From Acidobacteriota bacterium (GTDB lineage Bacteria > Acidobacteriota > Terriglobia > Bryobacterales > Bryobacteraceae), in the NCBI GenBank assembly GCA_016213775.1, contig JACQZR010000022.1:1-64000 (forward strand): DNA of 64,000 nt, given 5' to 3'. The notes under the pieces were generated by a model. It was given only the letters and a program-made list of their open reading frames with translations. It did not search any database and was not told the origin of the DNA. How positions within the stretch are numbered: position 1 is the stretch's first letter; the number at the start of each line of letters is the position of its first letter. Below are positions 53,198 through 60,863 of the stretch, piece by piece. A program made the position numbers and the translations under genes.

Positions 53198-54256
53198 CTA
53201 CTTCCACCTGGGGAAGATCCGCAGCGCGTTCCCTCCCAGGACCCCGCGAAGCTCGTCGGCGTTCAATTGCGAGCCCTGCAATCTCTGAATCGTATCAAGT
53301 GGGGAAGCGAACGGGAAATCGGATCCGAAGACGATCTGCGAGGCGCCGACGAGCGACTTCAGGGCGGTCATCTGGATCGGATTCGCCGAGACGGCGGTGT
53401 CATAGTAGAAGCGCCTCAGATGATAGAGTCTGGAGTTCGGCTTCGGCACTCGTGCCAGGCCCTCTGCGCTCGAGTCGGCGCCGAGGAATCGCTGGATGAG
53501 TCCGAGCAACGTGCCACCCGCGTGCGACCAGATGAAAGTGACTTTCGGACAGCGTGTCGCCGTACTCACGCGCGGCGGAGCGAGTTCACCGTCGTCGATC
53601 ATGCTCCAGATCGCGCGGCTCGTGTCTGTGTTCCACTCCAGTACTTGCGAGCCTGTGCCCGGCAAGAGGTCATGACAGCAAGGGGCGGTGATCGGGTGTG
53701 CGTAGACGACCGCACGGCGGCGATTGAGTTCATCGAAAACGGGCTGAAATACGGCATCGCCCAGCCAGCGACCGCCGTAGCTCGTCAGGAGTCCGACCCC
53801 GTCGGCTTTGAGCGTGTCCAAGGCGTACGCAATCTCGCGAAGGCTAGAGTCCACATCCGGCAGAGGCAAGGCCGCAAGCAAGCCGAATCGGCCGCGGTGG
53901 TCCGACGTCAGCCGCGCTCCGTAGTCGTTCATCTCACGCGTTACCCGAAGAACGTTGTCGCGCGCGGCGACAGGATTGTCGCCGAACGGAATGTTGCAGG
54001 AGAGCATCGCCGTGCGTACGCCGGCCTGATCCATGGCTTCAAGGGATCGCGCAGGGGTCCAGTCCAACCGCAAAGGGCCCGGATTGCCTTTATCGAAGTT
54101 GGCGCGGAACGTATTCACCGCTTCCCGGCTGAACATGTGATGGTGTACATCCAGCCTTCGCGGCCCCGTTGGCGTCTGCGCGATCCCATTCGCAGCGTAG
54201 GCGCCCGCTGCAAGCGCGGCCACGGCTTCGCGCCGCGTCAGTCCGGGAGATCTCAT
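53198..54256 (-). CDS. Tat-exported amidohydrolase (ACMSD-like)
   Basis: The product has 352 residues. The N-terminus LTRREAVAALAAGAYAANG has twin arginines and a hydrophobic core. The metal-dependent amidohydrolase-2 signature follows: LDVHHHMFSR, GLLAALPLPDVDSSLREIAY, AVVYAHPITAP, FIWSHAGGTL and VFGSDFPF, a pattern close to aminocarboxymuconate-semialdehyde decarboxylase. ATG 54256 is chosen since it places the Tat motif at residue 8. It stands downstream of the small gene at 54344. Confidence 0.9.
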   Translation of the reverse strand: MRSPGLTRREAVAALAAGAYAANGIAQTPTGPRRLDVHHHMFSREAVNTFRANFDKGNPGPLRLDWTPARSLEAMDQAGVRTAMLSCNIPFGDNPVAARDNVLRVTREMNDYGARLTSDHRGRFGLLAALPLPDVDSSLREIAYALDTLKADGVGLLTSYGGRWLGDAVFQPVFDELNRRRAVVYAHPITAPCCHDLLPGTGSQVLEWNTDTSRAIWSMIDDGELAPPRVSTATRCPKVTFIWSHAGGTLLGLIQRFLGADSSAEGLARVPKPNSRLYHLRRFYYDTAVSANPIQMTALKSLVGASQIVFGSDFPFASPLDTIQRLQGSQLNADELRGVLGGNALRIFPRWK

Positions 54257-54343
54257 TGGGAACACCTCAATAGTTCGTGAACGGAACGCATCGCGGCTGC
54301 CGACTGACTGCTTACGGGGCACCACACCATGAACGAGAGTTCT

Positions 54344-54669
54344 CTAGTCTGCTTTGCCGTATCGCTTCGCCGCCTCGCCAATCGATGGTCCGGCCTTGGC
54401 GAGGTCTTGCGGCTCCATAATCGGCCGCATCGAGACTCTTGCGTTGAACGCGAGAAACCAGGGCTCGGCGACCGCAGGAATCCGCGATGCGTCTTTTAGA
54501 TCGAAAATGATCGCGCCCGACCGTCGACCACTGTCGTCCGAATAGAAATAGGATGCTTCCGGTTTCAAATCGGCAAGGATCCCCTCGATTGTGGAGCCCA
54601 TGGTTCCAGCCTTCGCGGTCTGCATTTCCGGACTCAACGGGCATCGATACAGTCTAGCAACATGCGCAT
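54344..54669 (-). pseudogene. small conserved protein gene, N-terminus out of frame
   Basis: The main frame (97 codons from TTG 54637) has STIEGILADLKPEASYF, RSGAIIFDLKDASRIPAVAE and PWFLAFNARVSMRPIMEPQD, a small domain I associate with dimeric alpha/beta proteins of unknown role. A good AAGGAG and ATG (54669) start a different frame, MRMLLDCIDAR, typical of how such proteins begin; it stops at TGA 54636-54634. A one-base loss near 54640 explains both. TTG 54637 overlapping the stop might still allow restart. Confidence 0.6.
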
Positions 54670-54932
54670 TGGTTTTCTCCTTAAGAAAAGATCCCTTCGA
54701 GTATACATGGCTGCTTAGTGAATGTTTGAGTGATCAGGATCCGCCCAACATGTGGATCACGCATCCGGAAGGTATGCCGACGGGAATCGTCTTCTGGAAG
54801 AGGCGAGGGTTGGTGGGGCTCTCGCCTCTTCTGCGTTTGGACGTCCGGCGTTGAGCATCGCGGGAGTCTCCGCGCCTCTCTAGTCCACCACCTCGGGTAC
54901 ATTTGCGATGATCGGTAGCGACCAATTTGCAG

Positions 54933-54938
54933 TATAAT
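54933..54938 (+). promoter_or_regulatory. -10 box for the APC permease gene
   Basis: TATAAT lies 16 bp before the ATG at 54954. No clear -35 match lies at the usual distance. The short leader would be under 10 bases. Confidence 0.45.
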
Positions 54939-54953
54939 CTCCCCTAAAACCCA

Positions 54954-56381
54954 ATGACTCACGAACTCAATCGGGTGGTTGGCCTGCCCGGCGGTATCGC
55001 CTGTGCGGTCGGCGTTGTCGTCGCTTCGAGCACGCTGGTGATGCAGGGCAACGGGTTTGGGACAGGGGGTCCCGGCTTCCTCATGGCAATGGTGTTGGCG
55101 ATGCTCATCAACCTCTTCACGATGTGCTCGTTCGCCGAGCTCTCCGGAATGATTCCTCGAGCCGGCTCGCTCAATCACTACACACAAGCCGCCCTGGGAC
55201 CGTTCGTTGCGATCGTGGCAATCATCGCGGTCTACATTATTCCCGCCATCTTGGGTCTAGGCGTCGAGGCATCCGTCGCCGGAATCATCGTCCGGGACGT
55301 CTTCTTGGACTGGATGCCGGTGAAAGGCTTTGCGATTGCTCTGGTACTCGTCTTTGTCGTCACCAACCTACGCGGAATTCGATGGTTTAACACGATCCAG
55401 ATTGCTACGGCAGGCTTTATGATTTTTTCCATCGCCGCTGCGGGCATCATCGGGCTTCTCGGACTGGGATCGGGCACTCCCGTTGCGACGTCGCTCGGCC
55501 CTTTCAATCCTCTTGGGTGGGGCGTGTTGTCGCTGGTCGCCATGGCATTTTGGCTCTTCGCCGGCGCTGAGATGGTCACGGCGCTGGCTGAAGAGATCAG
55601 GCGACCTGAGCTCTACATCCCTTTATCGATGTTCCTGGGTCTCTTGATCATTCTTGCCGCGGGCGGCCTATACGGCCTCGCCTCGCTGAAGTACGTTGCC
55701 GCGGCGGACCTCGCCGGCTCGACCACTCCACACATCCACATGGCTGCGGCGATGATGGGACGGACCGGACAGATCTGGTTGTCGCTGGCCAGTATTCTGG
55801 CATCGGCCACGACCATCAATACGGTGCTGTGCGCGCTGCCGCGGATGCTGTACGGCATGGCCAAGAAAGGTCAGATGCCGGCTGTGCTGGGGAAGGTCAA
55901 CCGACACCAGGTTCCGAGCGGCGCCACCTACTTCATCGCCTTCTGTATCCTGGCGCCGCTGGTGAGCGGAGCAGCGACAGCGGCCACTATCGTCACTTAC
56001 ATGCTTGCCGCGACATTTACGTGGGTGATCGGCTACGTCATCGCCCATGTGGATCTGTTCATCCTGCGCGCGAGGCGCCCTGAAATCCCGGGCGGTTTTC
56101 GGACGCCGTTGTATCCGCTCCCTCAGTTGTTGAGCCTGGCCGGTCTGGTGTGGATTCTGTTCAATATCAGCCCCGATCCGGCGCTCACGCGCAGCGTCTA
56201 CACGATCGCGTTCGCTTTCCTGGGAGTATCCGTCGTCTACGCGTATCTATGGGTGCGATTCAAGGAAAAGAAAGGGCTGTTCGAGACCACCGCGATCGCC
56301 GAACTGGTAGAGGACTTTGGCGAGGGCCAGTCCGTTACGAAAACTCCCGAGCCTGCGCAGGTGCTGGAGCGCAGTGCGTAG
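54954..56381 (+). CDS. APC-superfamily amino acid permease
   Basis: The product has 475 residues and about 12 membrane helices. The APC start GLPGGIACAVGVVVASSTL and the consensus FAELSGMIPRAGSLNHYTQAA, AMAFWLFAGAEMVTALAEEI and LPRMLYGMAKKGQMP are clear. It imports an amino acid or amine with protons; specificity cannot be told. The C-terminus is cytoplasmic and acidic. It is convergent with the acetyltransferase gene, 8 bp apart. Confidence 0.95.
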   Translation: MTHELNRVVGLPGGIACAVGVVVASSTLVMQGNGFGTGGPGFLMAMVLAMLINLFTMCSFAELSGMIPRAGSLNHYTQAALGPFVAIVAIIAVYIIPAILGLGVEASVAGIIVRDVFLDWMPVKGFAIALVLVFVVTNLRGIRWFNTIQIATAGFMIFSIAAAGIIGLLGLGSGTPVATSLGPFNPLGWGVLSLVAMAFWLFAGAEMVTALAEEIRRPELYIPLSMFLGLLIILAAGGLYGLASLKYVAAADLAGSTTPHIHMAAAMMGRTGQIWLSLASILASATTINTVLCALPRMLYGMAKKGQMPAVLGKVNRHQVPSGATYFIAFCILAPLVSGAATAATIVTYMLAATFTWVIGYVIAHVDLFILRARRPEIPGGFRTPLYPLPQLLSLAGLVWILFNISPDPALTRSVYTIAFAFLGVSVVYAYLWVRFKEKKGLFETTAIAELVEDFGEGQSVTKTPEPAQVLERSA

Positions 56382-56389
56382 CTGGCTGC

Positions 56390-56980
56390 CTACAACCCGC
56401 CAGGTTCGCGGAGCATCGCCGTGAATACGGGGCAATCTCCAGAACGTACTTCCCCAATCACCCGGAATCCGTGCCGTTCATAGAGCGAGATGTTGCGGGG
56501 ATTGGATGATTCCAGATAGGCGCGAGCGCCGGTTTTGTCGCATCTGGCAGTCGCGTGCTTCAGCAGCGCGGAGCCAATCCCGCGGCCCTGGCAGATGGGG
56601 TCAACCGCGATGAGGGGCAGAAACCAGTGCGGCTCGTCTGGATGATATGCGCCCAGTTCTTCCAGCGCGGCCAATAGCTGAGCTTGCTTTGGCTCGCCAA
56701 GAGTCGAGGTCACCACCTGCCCCAATTCCTCCTCGTCGGGCGCAACGCCGGGCGGCAGCCAAAGCGCGGCGCCTCGAAATGCGCCGTCCGTCCAAGCGCA
56801 ACCATTTTCAATGGCCCGACCGCCATAAGCATGGATGAACTTCGCCATGTTTGCCAAGTATGCCGCTGGCTCCGGCCAGCACCAACGGGCTACCGGGTCG
56901 CCGAGGAAACCTGCGACCAGGGTCGCTGCGATACGCGAGCGCTCCGACTCAAGCGCGGTTCTCACTTGAATGCCATTCAT
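56390..56980 (-). CDS. GNAT-family N-acetyltransferase
   Basis: The product has 196 residues. The acetyl-CoA loop is PICQGRGIGSALLKHA, preceded by WFLPLIAVD and followed by ARAYLESSNPRNISLYERHG and GFRVIGEV, the GNAT order. ATG 56980 has GAGG eight bases upstream and is preferred over GTG 56989. The substrate is unknown. Confidence 0.95.
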   Translation of the reverse strand: MNGIQVRTALESERSRIAATLVAGFLGDPVARWCWPEPAAYLANMAKFIHAYGGRAIENGCAWTDGAFRGAALWLPPGVAPDEEELGQVVTSTLGEPKQAQLLAALEELGAYHPDEPHWFLPLIAVDPICQGRGIGSALLKHATARCDKTGARAYLESSNPRNISLYERHGFRVIGEVRSGDCPVFTAMLREPGGL

Positions 56981-57468
56981 CGGTTCCACCTCAAGGGCTC
57001 CCGCCGGGAGTAGTGGCCATCAACGCTAAGCTTTCGCCTCGCGGAGGAGTCAGCGCATTGCCGGTTTCGCCCAAATAGAAACGTAGGTGAGAGATCAGGA
57101 TCTCAACTCCGCTGACGAGCTGAGCAAAAAAGGAGATGACCGTGATCCAGTGTATCAACAAATGAGTGCGGAATGCCGAAGCATTTTCAGATCTTCCGGC
57201 GCCACGCCGTGGAGCATGGGGGAAGCATACCACGCCCCGTGGCGATGAGCCGAGATCAAGAGACAAGGGCCTCACGCCGATAGGCGGATAATGACGCACC
57301 GTTCCACTACTTTTGCAACTTCGAGGTTCGGCGCAGAGTTGAGGCATCGCAGAGAAGTAGAGGAGGACTAGCCGACCATCCGGGAGCCGGATTCGGACGG
57401 GGCTCGCATAGACCGAGCGGTTGAGGTGCGGCTCGTGTACCCCTTGGGGCGGGATGGTCCTGTGGTTG
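56981..57468. other. 488-bp gap without a supported gene, with repeat copy B
   Basis: No family-like frame is seen. It holds the dispersed repeat copy B (57291-57343) and CCGACCATCCGGG at about 57372, which recurs near 57981. The tract appears to be eroded insertion DNA. Confidence 0.5.
57291..57343. repeat. dispersed repeat, copy B
   Basis: It matches 52982-53033 (GTTCCACTACTTTTGCAACT, then GAGGTTCGGCGCAGAGTTGAGG shortened) with several substitutions and no coding role. Confidence 0.65.
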
Positions 57469-57804
57469 TCAGCGCTTACGCTTGGGAGCAGCGGCTTTCG
57501 CCTGCTTCCTGGGCGGTGCGACCTTCTTTGCCGGCACGATCACCTTGTGCACTGGCATCACGCTCGGCTCATTCAAATTGATCCCGAGTTGTTGAAGGAT
57601 AGGCATCAGCTTCTTACCGAACTTGTCGAACGCCGCCTGCGATGTCCAAACATCGAACACCATAAGATCGTCTTTCGGGCCAAACGACGCGTGGTACGAA
57701 CGTCCAGCCGGGTTGCCCACCCCAGCCTTTTTCAATAGTTTGATGCACTCGTCGTATTTCGCCGCAGACATACCAGCTTGAGTGAAATATACACCTATCG
57801 CCAT
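57469..57804 (-). CDS. small dimeric alpha/beta-barrel-like protein
   Basis: The product has 111 residues. MAIGVYFTQAGMSAAKYDEC then SFGPKDDLMVFDVWTSQAAF and GKKLMPILQQLGI fit the ferredoxin-like ABM/dimeric barrel fold, often found in small monooxygenases or stress proteins. The C-terminal tail is Lys/Ala/Pro-rich (KKVAPPRKQAKAAAPKRKR), as in DNA-binding tails. AAAGGGG lies upstream of the ATG. The function is unknown. Confidence 0.8.
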   Translation of the reverse strand: MAIGVYFTQAGMSAAKYDECIKLLKKAGVGNPAGRSYHASFGPKDDLMVFDVWTSQAAFDKFGKKLMPILQQLGINLNEPSVMPVHKVIVPAKKVAPPRKQAKAAAPKRKR

Positions 57805-57955
57805 GGACGTGCCCCTTTCTTGAGCCTCAACACCGCCTCAGCGGCGGCTGGTCATCGAAATTGTAGTACAAATTCTGTAGCCAAGTCCCGTCACTGTGGA
57901 ACGGGGAGAGAATGTGACCCGCCCCGCGCCTTGAGGTCGATAGCTCCACGCTGAC

Positions 57956-58022
57956 GGCGCATCCTTCCACGATCCCGTCGCCGACCATCCGGGCAATGTA
58001 GTGGAAGGGTGGCCGACCATCC
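57956..58022. repeat. dispersed repeat copy C with hairpin
   Basis: GGCGCATCCTTCCAC (57956-57970) is identical to the start of copy A. CCTTCCAC (57963-57970) and GTGGAAGG (58001-58008) are inverted arms, and CCGACCATCC occurs twice (57981-57990 and 58013-58022). Confidence 0.65.
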
Positions 58023-58035
58023 AGGAGTTATCCCG

Positions 58036-58866
58036 CTAGTTGATACAGCGTACGGCATCACTGCGGCGGACCATGCCTGTCCTCACGATATCGGCGTACA
58101 CGCCCGCGCACGGCAGCCTACCGAGGTCACCGAGGTCGCACCGATTGTGCTGAGCAAGCGTGCGCAAGATGCCCGGATCGTGCGGCAGACCGTCCTGCGG
58201 CAATGTGGTATTCACGCACCGTGGGACTGGGATGGACACCTTCAGCAGCACCTCATCTCCAATCGCCAACGTCCGCCCAAGCCAAGAATTTTCCGAAAAC
58301 GGCTCGCCATCCGACTGGACCACGAAATTAGCACGGAACCGGCGTACATCGAAATTGCCTTGCGGATAAAGTTTGCTTAAGCCATCCAGTGTTCCGGTGG
58401 TGATCAAGTGCACGCAGGCGTAATCGAAAAACGTGCCGACGGGCGAAGCTCCAGCAAGCGGAGCTTCGGTCGCGCTTTCCATCTTGCCTCCCAAGGTTCC
58501 GGCAGGAAACTCCATCAATAAACCGGAAGGCGCAGAAGGCATCAGTGTTAAATCACGTCCTAGAGCCGCAGAAAGTTGGCGATCAGCGCTGCCGTCCGCA
58601 GTCTGCATCTGCTCCCCATCGGGTGAGTCAATCCTTACAGCGGGGGAGAGCGTCTCCAACTCCGGCTCGCTGACAAACTTGGGATGGTAGCGGAACAGAG
58701 CCGTAGCCCAGGACCGGGTCGGCGCGACACGGTTCAATGCCTTGTCCACGAGTGCGTAGGCGCGGTCTCCGAGGAGTCCCCGCTCCGTGATGAACGTAGC
58801 GGCAATCTCTTCTCCCGCCATGGACTTCACGGGGTAACGGTAGATGCGATCGATAGTGTCGGGCAT
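58036..58866 (-). CDS. MOSC-domain protein
   Basis: The product has 276 residues. The N-terminal MOSC beta-barrel (IYRYPVKSMAGEEIAATFIT, RGLLGDRAYALVD) is followed by the MOSC domain (FFDYACVHLITTGTLDGL, VRRFRANFVV, PRCVNTTLPQDGL). The cysteine in PRCVNTT is the conserved metal/persulfide-binding residue of MOSC proteins such as YcbX/mARC, which handle N-hydroxylated substrates with molybdenum cofactor. The gene begins 36 bp after a kinase remnant on the same strand. Confidence 0.9.
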   Translation of the reverse strand: MPDTIDRIYRYPVKSMAGEEIAATFITERGLLGDRAYALVDKALNRVAPTRSWATALFRYHPKFVSEPELETLSPAVRIDSPDGEQMQTADGSADRQLSAALGRDLTLMPSAPSGLLMEFPAGTLGGKMESATEAPLAGASPVGTFFDYACVHLITTGTLDGLSKLYPQGNFDVRRFRANFVVQSDGEPFSENSWLGRTLAIGDEVLLKVSIPVPRCVNTTLPQDGLPHDPGILRTLAQHNRCDLGDLGRLPCAGVYADIVRTGMVRRSDAVRCIN

Positions 58867-58902
58867 GTCGTGAATTTTGTTTAGTTTATCTTAATTGCAA
58901 CT

Positions 58903-59028
58903 TCACGCCATTGCAACTTCACGCCCGAGCCGCGTATCCCGCGCCTTGTACACCTCTCCCATGCCGCCCGCGCCGAGCAACGAGAGGACTTCAAAGTGGC
59001 CGAGTTTGTCGCCGGGAGAGAGTGCCAT
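58903..59028 (-). pseudogene. N-terminal remnant of a Ser/Thr kinase gene
   Basis: Forty-one codons match kinase N-termini: [40 protein letters not shown] perfect 16-bp tandem duplication (58894-58909 and 58910-58925) shifts the frame just before the VAIK lysine; without it the reading would be GREVAIK. The rest of the kinase is missing and the MOSC gene follows. Confidence 0.9.
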
Positions 59029-59195
59029 CTTTAGGTCAGCGTTAAGTTTATGCGGTCAGAAAGCGCCCAAGTCCTGGATCACGGCGTATCCGGAAGTTGA
59101 CCGCGCTGGTTGCGGCGGCGCTACAATGATTTCGCCGGGTGAAACGGAAGCGGTACTGCGGGGACGCAACCATGCTGAGGGATAGTCCGGTGGGC

Positions 59196-59672
59196 TCATC
59201 GAGACGATGAACGGAGCGCGGCGGCTTCGCTTCTGCGCTCCCCAGACAGACCACATCGGATCGGTAGACCCTCATGCCTTGAAAATCCCCGCCCGAAGGG
59301 CGGAATTCCTCCTTCGGCCAAAGCGACCCTCATTTTCACGCTGAGCCAAAACACGAGATGGCTTCGGTGGAAACCCGAGCGGCGATAGTCGGCGTCGGTG
59401 GCTGAGGCAGGGAGTTCGTGGTCCCGGCGGAAGTGCTGGCGCGGCGCGGAGGGTGCGTCGAGCATCTCGGGGGTGAGTTGGTAAGCGGTCCAGATGGGAA
59501 CTCTGTGCGTGTTGCTGAGGCAGAGGGTGAAGGCGGTGCGAGTGGCGAGTTGTTGATGGGGGGCGGTGCAGGCGGGGAGTCCGAAGCGGTTGGGTTGGGC
59601 GCTCAGGCTTTGGATTGCGAGGAGGAGGCTCGTCAGTAGCATCACAATTATTAGATCGGATGTTTTAAACAT
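59196..59672 (-). pseudogene. degenerate, truncated DNA/RNA non-specific endonuclease (NUC1-like)
   Basis: A signal peptide (DLIIVMLLTSLLLAIQSLSA) leads to TAYQLTPEML, then DYRRSGFHRSHL. Active NUC1 enzymes have DRGH in this place; here it is HRSH, and the second half with the metal-binding Asn is absent, replaced by unrelated sequence. The frame stays open to 59196 but is not family-like. It is divergent from the phosphatase gene. Confidence 0.65.
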
Positions 59673-59731
59673 TTCTTTAGGGAAATGTTTTAGAATTTGA
59701 ACTGTGTGCATCTGTGTGTATAGTGGACGGT

Positions 59732-60853
59732 ATGATTCGGACTATTTCTTTACTACTCATCTACGCGGCGCTGGCTCTGACGGGCTGGGCCGCGGACGGG
59801 AAACCAGCGCGGGCGAAGAATGTCATTCTTCTGCTTGCTGACGCCGGGGGCATCCCGACGCTGAACGCGGCGAGCCTGCATGGGTACAACGCGCCTCAGA
59901 AACTGTTTGTGCAGAGTTGGGAGCACGTGGGACTGTCGGATACGTCGCCGGCGGGGAAGTGGGTGACGGATTCGGCGGCGGGGATGACGGCGATTGTTAC
60001 GGGGCGGAAGACATGGAATGGCGTGATCAGCCAGGGACCGGATGGGGTGCGGGGTAAGAAAGACGGCACGGTACTGAAGACCATTCTCGAGATCGCGGAG
60101 GAGAAGGGACTTTCCACGGGCGTGATGTCGAACGTCTCGATCGCGGATGCGACTCCGGCGGCGTGTTACGGGCACGCGAACGACCGGAGGAACTGGGGGG
60201 AGATTTTTTTGCAGATCTTCACGCCGCTGTTTGGCGATGGTGTGGACGTGGTTTTCGGAATGGGGCGCAAGCGGATCTACGAAGAAGTGAAGAAAGTTGG
60301 GAAAGATCTGGATGAGGTGGCGAGACAGAAGGGGAGGCCGGTGTTCTCGTCACTGAGCGAGGTTCCCGCTGGTGCGGTGAGGGGATTGGTGGTGATGGAC
60401 GAGCCGATCGCGCTGCCTGATGCGGCAAAGAAAGCGATTCAGATGCTGTCCAAGAATGAAAAAGGCTACTTCCTGATGATCGAGTCGGATGCCCATACGG
60501 ACAATCCGGCGGCGGGACTGGACCGGCTGGTGGCGTTCGACAAACTGATCAAGGAACTGGCCGGAATGGTGGGGGACGACACGCTTCTGCTGTTCACGGC
60601 GGACCACTCGTTTGATCTGCGGCTGGATGGTGGCGGCCCGGACCAGCCGATTCTCCAGGACTGGGAGGCATTTCGGAAGGCCCGGGAACCCGGAGTAAGG
60701 AAGACGCGTCTGGCCGCACTGCAAATTGACGGCAAGCACACGGGCGAAGAAGTGCTGGTGGCGGCAAAGGGGCCTGGCGCGGAACGAGTAAGGGGGTTCA
60801 TGCCGAACACACGGATCTTCGAGATCATGCAGCAGGCGTGGGGCTGGAAGTAG
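59732..60853 (+). CDS. alkaline phosphatase (PhoA superfamily)
   Basis: The product has 373 residues with a signal peptide (MIRTISLLLIYAALALTGWA). The nucleophile region is VTDSAAGMTAIVTGRKTWNG (Ser), with metal ligands in LLLADAGG, IESDAHTDNPAAGLD, FTADHSFDL and GKHTGEEV. It releases phosphate from monoesters in the periplasm, using zinc. The first motif is ADAGG where most have GDGMG. ATG 59732 puts the signal at the start. It is convergent with the ADOP gene, 10 bp apart. Confidence 0.9.
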   Translation: MIRTISLLLIYAALALTGWAADGKPARAKNVILLLADAGGIPTLNAASLHGYNAPQKLFVQSWEHVGLSDTSPAGKWVTDSAAGMTAIVTGRKTWNGVISQGPDGVRGKKDGTVLKTILEIAEEKGLSTGVMSNVSIADATPAACYGHANDRRNWGEIFLQIFTPLFGDGVDVVFGMGRKRIYEEVKKVGKDLDEVARQKGRPVFSSLSEVPAGAVRGLVVMDEPIALPDAAKKAIQMLSKNEKGYFLMIESDAHTDNPAAGLDRLVAFDKLIKELAGMVGDDTLLLFTADHSFDLRLDGGGPDQPILQDWEAFRKAREPGVRKTRLAALQIDGKHTGEEVLVAAKGPGAERVRGFMPNTRIFEIMQQAWGWK

Positions 60854-60863
60854 GCGGTACAAC

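Noticed and set aside
53159-54280. 373-codon plus-strand frame opposite the amidohydrolase
   Set aside because: Arg-rich without motifs; the minus strand carries the metal-binding signature.
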